Source of the DNA: Flavobacteriaceae bacterium
Lineage (GTDB): Bacteria > Bacteroidota > Bacteroidia > Flavobacteriales > Flavobacteriaceae
Assembly: GCA_016780345.1 (NCBI GenBank)
Contig: JADHLZ010000012.1
Location: 1 to 42,178 of the forward strand
Reading direction: 5' to 3'
Length of the DNA: 42,178 bases
Below the pieces are notes generated by a model. The model did not search any database and was not told the DNA's origin. It saw only the letters and a program-made list of their open reading frames with translations. Shown here piece by piece: positions 7,007 through 13,601 of this stretch. A program made the translations under genes and the position numbers. Positions within the stretch are counted from its first letter, which is position 1. Each line of letters starts with the position of its first letter.

Positions 7007-7912
7007 ATGAAATTTTTAATAACAGGAGCAAGTGGACTGATTGGAAAAAAATTATTAGAAAAGTTATTGAATAAAGATGTTGAAATAAATATATTAACTA
7101 CTAGTAAAAATCTTAAATCAAATAAAAAAAATATAAAAAAATTTTATTGGAATCCTGAAAAGGGGATTATTGATTCATCTTCAATCTTAGATGTAAATGT
7201 TGTAATAAATTTGGCTGGCTCACCAATTGCACAACTCTGGACTACGAAAGCAAAAAATTCAATTTTAAATAGTAGAATAAAATCTGTTGAACTTTTAAAT
7301 AAAATTATTTTAGAAAAAAATGTAAAAATTAAACAATTCTTATGTGCCTCTGCAATTGGTATATATAAGTCTTCTAATAACTTTAAACATCATGAAAACT
7401 CTAAACAAACTTCTAAATCATTTCTTGGTTATACTGTAAAGAAATGGGAGGATTCATGCAAAGAATTATCAAAGAATGATATAAAAATCACTTTTTTGAG
7501 AATAGGATTAGTTTTATCGAATGAAGGAGGATTTTTAAAACCAATAATTCAATCAATTAAGTTTTATATGGGAACTTGGTTTGGAAATGGAAAAAATATA
7601 TATTCTTGGATACATATTGATGATTTAGTAAATTCAATTATATTTTTAATTGAAAACGATTGTAAAGGAGTTTATAATTTAGTTGCTCCAAATCCAGTAA
7701 CAAGCAAACAGTTTACTTTGTCTGTTTCAAGAATCTTGGAAAAAAAAATCATAATACCTTCTATTCCTCAAAAAATAGTCGAATTTTTTGCAGGTTCAAT
7801 GTCAGAATTATTGTTATTTAGTCAAAATGTTTCTTCAAGAAAAATTGAATCAAAAGGTTTTAGATTTAAGTATTCAAATCTTAATTTAGCTCTGAAGGAT
7901 TTATTAAAATAA
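7007..7912 (+). CDS. TIGR01777 family epimerase (YfcH/SulA-like, NAD(P)-binding)
   Basis: A 301-residue extended short-chain dehydrogenase. It begins MKFLITGASGLIGKKLLEKL, with the dinucleotide-binding glycine motif at 7-13. NLAGSPI (69-75) and the catalytic-type Y142-xxx-K146 pair (YTVKK) follow. The region around RIGLVLSNEGGFLKPI and the C-terminal PVTSKQFTLSVSRIL segment are typical of the TIGR01777 group, whose C-terminal DUF1731 domain follows the Rossmann fold. The physiological substrate of this family is not established; fold and cofactor use can be assigned, the reaction cannot. It is transcribed from its own promoter (6949-6978), divergently from ilvE. Confidence 0.85.
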   Translation: MKFLITGASGLIGKKLLEKLLNKDVEINILTTSKNLKSNKKNIKKFYWNPEKGIIDSSSILDVNVVINLAGSPIAQLWTTKAKNSILNSRIKSVELLNKIILEKNVKIKQFLCASAIGIYKSSNNFKHHENSKQTSKSFLGYTVKKWEDSCKELSKNDIKITFLRIGLVLSNEGGFLKPIIQSIKFYMGTWFGNGKNIYSWIHIDDLVNSIIFLIENDCKGVYNLVAPNPVTSKQFTLSVSRILEKKIIIPSIPQKIVEFFAGSMSELLLFSQNVSSRKIESKGFRFKYSNLNLALKDLLK

Positions 7913-7918
7913 AATCTG

Positions 7919-7931
7919 TGACATTATGACA
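7919..7931 (+). repeat. Direct repeat TGACA-TTA-TGACA upstream of grpE
   Basis: Two copies of TGACA are separated by 3 bp and end 13 bp before the -24 element of the predicted sigma-54 promoter. They may be a regulator-binding site; no known operator is claimed. The CIRCE heat-shock operator is not present. Confidence 0.4.
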
Positions 7932-7943
7932 ATTTTTTAATTT

Positions 7944-7960
7944 TGGCAGTAATTTTGCTA
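7944..7960 (+). promoter_or_regulatory. Sigma-54 (-24/-12) type promoter of grpE-dnaJ
   Basis: TTGGCAGTAATTTTGCT matches the RpoN consensus (YTGGCAC-N5-TTGCW), with GG at 7945-7946 and GC at 7957-7958, exactly the required 12-bp separation. Transcription would start near 7970, 13 bp before the grpE ATG. A TAATTTTG that also fits the Bacteroidetes -7 element (7950-7957) overlaps it, but no TTTG lies 19 bp upstream, so the sigma-54 reading is the better one. Confidence 0.55.
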
Positions 7961-7982
7961 AAATTATTTTTAAAATTAATAT

Positions 7983-8474
7983 ATGGTAAATAAATCTAAA
8001 AGTTCAAAAAAACCAACTTTAAAATCTCAGCTCGAATTTTTAACTAACGAAATTAAGGAAGAAAAAGATAAATTTTTAAGACTTTTTGCTGAATTCGAAA
8101 ATTATAAAAAAAGAACATCTAAGGAAAGATTAGATTTATATAAAACAGCTTCACAAGAACTAATGACAGCTTTGCTTCCAATAATTGATGATTTAAAAAG
8201 AGCTTCATTTGAATTTGAAAAATCTAAAGATAAAAGTTTAATTGAAGGTTTTTCACTAATAAATAATAAATTTTCAGATACATTAAAATCCCAAGGATTA
8301 GTTTTAATAAAAGTCAAGAAAGGAGATGAATTCGATGCTGAAATTCACGAAGCAATTACTCAAATTCCCGCTGAAAATGATAAAATGAAGGGAAAAATAA
8401 TTGACGTTACTGAGCAAGGATATAAACTTGGAGAAAAAATAATAAGATATCCTAAAGTTGTTGTAGGTAATTAA
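7983..8474 (+). CDS. grpE: GrpE, nucleotide exchange factor for DnaK
   Basis: A 163-residue GrpE that releases ADP from DnaK to restart the chaperone cycle. It shows a long N-terminal helix that dimerises as a coiled coil (about 12-75, containing FAEFENYKKRTSKERLDLYK, the family signature). A four-helix segment follows, then the beta-wing domain that docks DnaK (about 105-163), ending GYKLGEKIIRYPKVVVG. Length is slightly shorter than E. coli GrpE because of a short N-terminal tail. dnaJ starts 11 bp downstream, so the two form an operon. No dnaK is in the window. Confidence 0.95.
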   Translation: MVNKSKSSKKPTLKSQLEFLTNEIKEEKDKFLRLFAEFENYKKRTSKERLDLYKTASQELMTALLPIIDDLKRASFEFEKSKDKSLIEGFSLINNKFSDTLKSQGLVLIKVKKGDEFDAEIHEAITQIPAENDKMKGKIIDVTEQGYKLGEKIIRYPKVVVGN

Positions 8475-8485
8475 TTCAAATAACT

Positions 8486-9592
8486 ATGAAAGAAGATTAT
8501 TATGATATTTTAGGAATAGAAAAATCAGCTTCTGAAAGTGAAATTAAAAAAGCTTACAGAAAAATGGCAATAAAATATCACCCTGATAAAAACCCTGGTG
8601 ATTCAAAGGCAGAAGAAAATTTCAAGAAAGCCGCTGAGGCTTACGAAGTTTTAGGCAATAAAGAAAAAAGAGCTAAATACGATCAATTTGGTCATTCTGC
8701 ATTTGATGGTTCAGGTGGTTTTGGAGGAGCTGGCATGAATATGGATGATATTTTTAGTCAATTTGGGGATATTTTTGGAAGTGCTTTTGGAGGAGGTTTT
8801 GGAGGTTTTGGTGGAGGTTCAAGAAGACCAAAAGGCAGTAATCTAAGAATAAGGGTTAAACTTGATTTAGCTGAAATAGTTAATGGAGTAGAAAAAAAAA
8901 TTAAGGTAAAAAGAAAAGTTAAAGCAGAAGGTGTATCTTATAAAACATGTAGTACTTGTAATGGATTAGGACAGGTTACAAGAATTACCAATACTATACT
9001 TGGAAGAATGCAATCCTCATCTACTTGTACTAGTTGTGGAGGTTCTGGTGAAATGGTTTCCAACAGACCTTCAAACTCTGATGCAAATGGATTGGTATTA
9101 AAAGAAGAAACAGTTCTTGTCAAAATTCCTGCTGGAGTTGAAGATGGAATGCAACTTAAGGTTTCTGGAAAAGGAAACGATTCTGCAGGAAATGGTATCC
9201 CAGGGGATTTAATTGTACTTATTAATGAAAACGAACATCCATTCCTAAAAAGAGAAGGCAATAATTTGCACTTTGATTTATACATAAGTATTTCAGAAGC
9301 TGTTCTCGGAGCATCTAAAGAGATTGAAACTATTAATGGAAATGTTAGAATTAAACTTGAATCAGGAATTCAATCTGGAAAAATTTTAAGATTAAAAGGA
9401 AAAGGATTAAGTACTATTAATTCTTATGGAAGTGGAGATCTATTAGTTCATATTAATGTTTGGACCCCAAAAATATTAAATAAGGAACAAAGAGTCTTTT
9501 TTGAACTGATGAAAGATAATGATAATTTCATTCCATCGCCAGAAAGGGGAGAAAAATCTTTTTTTGAAAAAGTTAAAGACATGTTTTCATAA
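8486..9592 (+). CDS. dnaJ: DnaJ (Hsp40) with a half zinc finger
   Basis: A 368-residue type I DnaJ that delivers unfolded proteins to DnaK and stimulates its ATPase. Domains in order: J domain 1-70 with HPD at 32-34; Gly/Phe-rich linker about 72-113; zinc domain about 150-190; two C-terminal beta domains and a short dimerisation tail. The zinc region has only two CxxCxGxG repeats (C155-xx-C158 and C181-xx-C184) instead of four. The repeats lost correspond to the first and fourth, so the inner zinc site should remain while the other site is gone. Residues 191-201 (VSNRPSNSDAN) replace the fourth repeat. Reduced fingers like this also seem to occur in other flavobacterial DnaJ proteins. Co-transcribed with grpE. 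Confidence 0.95.
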   Translation: MKEDYYDILGIEKSASESEIKKAYRKMAIKYHPDKNPGDSKAEENFKKAAEAYEVLGNKEKRAKYDQFGHSAFDGSGGFGGAGMNMDDIFSQFGDIFGSAFGGGFGGFGGGSRRPKGSNLRIRVKLDLAEIVNGVEKKIKVKRKVKAEGVSYKTCSTCNGLGQVTRITNTILGRMQSSSTCTSCGGSGEMVSNRPSNSDANGLVLKEETVLVKIPAGVEDGMQLKVSGKGNDSAGNGIPGDLIVLINENEHPFLKREGNNLHFDLYISISEAVLGASKEIETINGNVRIKLESGIQSGKILRLKGKGLSTINSYGSGDLLVHINVWTPKILNKEQRVFFELMKDNDNFIPSPERGEKSFFEKVKDMFS

Positions 9593-9664
9593 TTTTTTTT
9601 AATTAGTCTTTATTTTTTAGTTCGAATTTATTCATTTCATTATATTTAGAAATTTATTTTAATA

Positions 9665-10486
9665 ATGAATAAATTTTTAGATTTCATAAATAAAGAATTT
9701 TTTATCACTTCAGAAATTAAATTCTCAATTTTTTCACTTTTTTTAGTTTCACTAATATTTATTTTTACTCATTTTTTTTTAAGATTTTTAAAGAAAAATG
9801 CTACTAAAAAATTAGATGAAGAGAGAAAACTAAAATTCAAATCTGTTTTTTCTTTCCTTAATTACTTTGTTTTTTTAATAGTAGCTTTCATAACTTTTCC
9901 AACTTTTGGAATTAATTTAACCGGAATTTTTGCTGCTTCAGCTGTTTTGCTTGTTGGAGTTGGTTTGGCATTACAAACTTTTTTTCAAGACATAATTTCT
10001 GGAATTTTAATTTTAGCAGATGAAACTGTTCATGTTGGTGATATAATAGAAATTGATGGAAAAATTGGTAAGGTTGAAGTTATAAAAATTAGGACAACAA
10101 GGGCTGTTACATTTGATAATAAAGTTTTAATTATTCCAAATCATAAGTATTTGACTTCAACATTATTTAATTGGACTGAAAACGGTACTGTTCTAAGAGG
10201 TTCAGTTTCTGTTGGAGTAGATTATAGTAGTGATGTTGAGAAGGTAAAAGAAATTCTTTTAAATATAGCGGATTCGCATCCTCATTTAATGAAAGATCCC
10301 CCCCCAAACGTTCTTTTTAAAAATTTTGGTGACAATTCACTTGATTTTCAGTTAATATTTACCTATAATAATGGATTAGCAGTAAATTTAATAGAAAGTG
10401 ATATTCGTTTTATTATTTATCAAAAGTTTAAAGAATATAATATAACTATACCTTTCCCTCAAAGAGTTGTTCATTTACAAAAATAA
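9665..10486 (+). CDS. mscS: Small-conductance mechanosensitive channel (MscS family)
   Basis: A 273-residue MscS-type channel that releases solutes from the cytoplasm on osmotic downshock. Three hydrophobic segments are seen (about 20-40, 61-82, 86-115). The last is the pore-lining helix ASAVLLVGVGLALQTFFQDIISG. It is followed by the beta domain (DETVHVGDIIEIDGKIGKVEVIKIRTT) and the C-terminal alpha/beta vestibule. Length is close to E. coli MscS (286). A run of eight C (10298-10305) encodes DPPPN in the C-terminal part and is unusual for such AT-rich DNA. The gene ends 3 bp before a response-regulator gene and probably heads a five-gene transcript. Confidence 0.92.
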   Translation: MNKFLDFINKEFFITSEIKFSIFSLFLVSLIFIFTHFFLRFLKKNATKKLDEERKLKFKSVFSFLNYFVFLIVAFITFPTFGINLTGIFAASAVLLVGVGLALQTFFQDIISGILILADETVHVGDIIEIDGKIGKVEVIKIRTTRAVTFDNKVLIIPNHKYLTSTLFNWTENGTVLRGSVSVGVDYSSDVEKVKEILLNIADSHPHLMKDPPPNVLFKNFGDNSLDFQLIFTYNNGLAVNLIESDIRFIIYQKFKEYNITIPFPQRVVHLQK

Positions 10487-10489
10487 ATT

Positions 10490-11653
10490 ATGTCAAAGAT
10501 ATTAATAATTGAAGATGAAGAATCCATAAGAAGAGTTCTTAAAAAAGTATTATTAGAAGAAAATAAAAAATTTGATATCGTTGAGGCTGTTGATGGTGTT
10601 GATGGTATTTCAAAAATTAATTCTGGAAAGTTTGATTTGATTTTGTGTGATATAAAAATGCCAAAAAAAGACGGAATTGAAGTTTTAAAGTTTATTCTCG
10701 ATGAAAGTCCATCCACTCAAACAATCATGATATCAGGGCATGGAGATTTAGAAACTGCTGTTGAATCTATGAGATTGGGTGCTTTTGATTACATATCAAA
10801 GCCACCAGATTTAAATAGACTATTGAATTCTGTAAGAACAGCTTTATTAAATAATAGCTTTGTTAAAAACTTTAAGTATAAAACTAAAATTTCTGATGAA
10901 TTTAACATTATTGGTGAATCAAAACCAATTAATTATATTAAAAATCTGATTGATAAAGTTTCTTTAACGAACGCTAAAGTATTAATTCAAGGTCCCAATG
11001 GATCGGGAAAAGAATTGGTAGCTCATCAAATTCATTTAAATAGCTTAAGAAATTCAGCCCCATTTATTGAAGTTAATTGTGCTGCAATCCCTTCTGAATT
11101 AATTGAAAGTGAATTGTTTGGACACGTAAAAGGTGCTTTTACATCTGCTGTAAAAGATAAAGCAGGTAAATTTGAGGCGGCAAATGGTGGAACCATTTTT
11201 TTGGATGAGATTGGTGATATGAGTATGTCTGCTCAATCTAAAGTTTTGAGAGCTTTACAAGAACATAAAATTCAAAGGGTTGGTAGTGAAAGAGATTTGG
11301 TTGTTGACGTTAGAGTAATAGCTGCAACAAATAAGGATTTAAGGTATGAAATAAAGAATAATAATTTTAGAGAGGATCTTTTTCATAGACTTGCTGTTAT
11401 TGAGATTAATGTTCCTTCTTTAAATGAACGTTTATCAGATATTCCACTACTTGTAGAACACTTTTTAAGGGATATATCCAAAGATTCAGAGCAAGAATTA
11501 AAAACTATTGATATAGAAGCTATAAATCAATTGAAAAAATTTGATTGGTCTGGAAATGTAAGGGAATTAAGAAATGTAGTAGAAAGATTAATCATTTTGT
11601 CTGAAAAAAATAATATTACTATAGGTGATGTTAAACAGTATTCTAATAAATAG
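10490..11653 (+). CDS. NtrC-like response regulator: receiver plus sigma-54-type AAA+ domain, no DNA-binding domain
   Basis: A 387-residue regulator. Receiver domain 1-120: acidic pair D9/E10, phosphoacceptor D54 in ILCDIKMP, S82, and K104 in SKPPD. AAA+ domain about 138-365: Walker A GPNGSGKE (168-175), sigma-54 contact loop GAFTSA (215-220, canonical GAFTGA), Walker B GTIFLDE (234-240), arginine-finger region FREDLFHRL (293-301) and sensor-II WSGNVRELRNVVERL (353-367). The protein stops about 20 residues later, so the Fis-type helix-turn-helix usual in NtrC proteins is absent. It would either act from solution or through another protein. No histidine kinase is adjacent. The sigma-54-like promoter of grpE-dnaJ, 2.5 kb upstream, is one possible target; that link is inference. 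Gaps to mscS and the peptidase gene are 3 bp each. Confidence 0.9.
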   Translation: MSKILIIEDEESIRRVLKKVLLEENKKFDIVEAVDGVDGISKINSGKFDLILCDIKMPKKDGIEVLKFILDESPSTQTIMISGHGDLETAVESMRLGAFDYISKPPDLNRLLNSVRTALLNNSFVKNFKYKTKISDEFNIIGESKPINYIKNLIDKVSLTNAKVLIQGPNGSGKELVAHQIHLNSLRNSAPFIEVNCAAIPSELIESELFGHVKGAFTSAVKDKAGKFEAANGGTIFLDEIGDMSMSAQSKVLRALQEHKIQRVGSERDLVVDVRVIAATNKDLRYEIKNNNFREDLFHRLAVIEINVPSLNERLSDIPLLVEHFLRDISKDSEQELKTIDIEAINQLKKFDWSGNVRELRNVVERLIILSEKNNITIGDVKQYSNK

Positions 11654-11656
11654 ATA

Positions 11657-13036
11657 ATGAAGAAACTTTATTTTTTGTTTTTGTTTTTTTTTATTGGTGT
11701 TTTTTCTCAAGAAAATGAAGATCAAAAAATTATAAAACAAATTTTTGATGCTTCAATGACGTCCAGTTCAACATATGAAATGCTTGATTATTTGTCTAAT
11801 GAGATTGGACCAAGATTATCAGGTTCTCTTGGAGCTGAAAGAGCAGTAGAGTGGGCAAAAAAAGAGTTATCTAAAATGGAATTTGATAAAGTTTGGCTAC
11901 AGGATTTAATGGTTCCAAAATGGGTTAGGGGACCAAAAGAATTCGCTTTAATTGAAACTCAGCCAGGTATTACTTTTAATGTAGATGTGTGTGCTTTAGG
12001 TGGTTCCGTAGCTACACCGTCAGTTGGTATTAAATCTAAAGTAATCGAGGTTAAGAGTTTTGATGAATTAAAAGTATTAGGAAAAGATAAAATTGAAGGT
12101 AAAATAGTTTTCTTCAATCGCCCAATGCAACCAAATTTAGTAAGTACATTTCAAGCATATGGTAAAGCTGTAGATCAAAGGGTTAATGGAGCAGCTGAGG
12201 CAGTTAAATATGGTGCCATTGGAGTAATTGTGAGATCGTTGAATTTACGTTTGGATGATTATCCTCACACAGGAACAATGAGTTATGGAAATTTGCCACA
12301 AAGTAAAAGAATTCCTGCTGCAGCTATTAGTACAAATGCTGCTGAAAAACTAAGTAAACTTTTAAAGATAAATCCTAACCTAAAATTTTTGTTAAGACAA
12401 CAATGTAAAACCTATCCAGATGTTAAGTCATTTAATGTCATCGCAGAGATTAAAGGATCAGAATTCCCTGATGAAATAATTTTGGTCGGAGGACATCTTG
12501 ATTCATGGGATATTGGTGATGGATCACATGATGATGGGGCAGGAATTGTTCAATCTATGGATGTTTTAAATATTTTAAATCAAATTGGTTATGAATTTAA
12601 AAGAACTCTAAGAGTTGTCCTTTTTATGAATGAAGAAAATGGTTTAAGAGGAGCCAAAAGATATAGTGAAATTTCAAAAAAAAATAAGTTAAATCATATT
12701 TTTGCATTAGAATCCGATGCTGGTGGCTTTTCCCCTAGAGGATTTTCATTTACAACCAATGAAAAGAATTTTAACAAAATTTTGTCATGGAAATATTTAT
12801 TTGAACCATATCTAATTCATTCTTTTGAAATAGGTGGAAGTGGAGCTGATATAGCACTTTTAGAAAATGACAAAAATGTTCTAGCGGGTCTAAGACCAGA
12901 TTCGCAACGTTATTTTGATTATCATCACGCTTCTATTGATAAATTTGATGCAATTAACAAAAGAGAATTAGAATTAGGTGCTTTTTCAATGGCATCGCTA
13001 ATTTATTTGATAGATAAATACGGAATTACTAAATAA
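11657..13036 (+). CDS. Exported M28 family zinc peptidase (carboxypeptidase Q-like)
   Basis: A 459-residue secreted aminopeptidase/carboxypeptidase-Q-like enzyme. The signal peptide is MKKLYFLFLFFFIGVFSQ with cleavage near residue 18. A protease-associated insert lies at about 120-235. The dinuclear zinc site is complete: H280 and D282 (GGHLDSWD), bridging D292/D293 (HDDGAG), E326/E327 (MNEENG, catalytic and ligand), D354 (ESDAGG) and H423/H424 (DYHHASID). It should trim peptides in the periplasm or outside the cell and feed amino-acid uptake. It sits within the mscS-to-sulfatase run with 3 bp and 7 bp gaps on either side. Specificity is not visible. Confidence 0.9.
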   Translation: MKKLYFLFLFFFIGVFSQENEDQKIIKQIFDASMTSSSTYEMLDYLSNEIGPRLSGSLGAERAVEWAKKELSKMEFDKVWLQDLMVPKWVRGPKEFALIETQPGITFNVDVCALGGSVATPSVGIKSKVIEVKSFDELKVLGKDKIEGKIVFFNRPMQPNLVSTFQAYGKAVDQRVNGAAEAVKYGAIGVIVRSLNLRLDDYPHTGTMSYGNLPQSKRIPAAAISTNAAEKLSKLLKINPNLKFLLRQQCKTYPDVKSFNVIAEIKGSEFPDEIILVGGHLDSWDIGDGSHDDGAGIVQSMDVLNILNQIGYEFKRTLRVVLFMNEENGLRGAKRYSEISKKNKLNHIFALESDAGGFSPRGFSFTTNEKNFNKILSWKYLFEPYLIHSFEIGGSGADIALLENDKNVLAGLRPDSQRYFDYHHASIDKFDAINKRELELGAFSMASLIYLIDKYGITK

Positions 13037-13043
13037 TGTTGAT

Positions 13044-13601
13044 TTGGAGGTATTAGTTGACTTAGATAAATCTTTATTTATTTTTTTGAATTCTCTTGGA
13101 AATAAATCATTTGATTTTTTATGGTTAACTATTACGGATAAAAAAACTTTTATTCCTCTTTATATTTTTTTGATTTATTGTCTAATAAAAAACTTTTCTA
13201 AAAGCTCTGTGTACAAATATCTTTTTATAATTTTTTTATTAATACTTTTTACTGATCAGATTAGTGGTCTGTTTAAAGATACTTTTCAGCGTTTAAGACC
13301 ATGCCATGATTTATCCATTATTGATTCAATTAGAATAGTTAAGTCTAGTTGTGGAGGATTGTATGGATTTTTTTCAGCTCATGCTTCAAATACGTTCGCT
13401 TTAGCGACTTTTTTTTATTTGATATTTAAAAATAAATCAAATCTTTACAAACTTCTTTTTATATGGGCTCTTGTAGTTTCTTATAGTAGAATTTATGTTG
13501 GAGTTCATTTTCCGTCTGATATTGTTGTTGGCACTTTTTTTGGAATAATCTCAGGTTATTTGTTTTATTATTTCTCCCAAAAAATTATTCTAAATGATTA
13601 G
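13044..13601 (+). CDS. PAP2 family membrane phosphatase
   Basis: A 185-residue multi-pass membrane phosphatase of the type 2 phosphatidic acid phosphatase family. All three motifs are present: K78-x6-RP (KDTFQRLRP), SAH (111-113) and SRIYVGVHFPSD (148-159) with the catalytic His. Likely substrates are lipid phosphates such as undecaprenyl pyrophosphate, phosphatidylglycerol phosphate or lipid A phosphate. The reading frame opens with TTG at 13044 (MEVLVDLDKSLF); no in-frame ATG lies nearby, and the ATG at 13036 is in another frame with an early stop. It overlaps the next gene by 8 bp, which indicates coupled translation. Confidence 0.85.
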   Translation: MEVLVDLDKSLFIFLNSLGNKSFDFLWLTITDKKTFIPLYIFLIYCLIKNFSKSSVYKYLFIIFLLILFTDQISGLFKDTFQRLRPCHDLSIIDSIRIVKSSCGGLYGFFSAHASNTFALATFFYLIFKNKSNLYKLLFIWALVVSYSRIYVGVHFPSDIVVGTFFGIISGYLFYYFSQKIILND

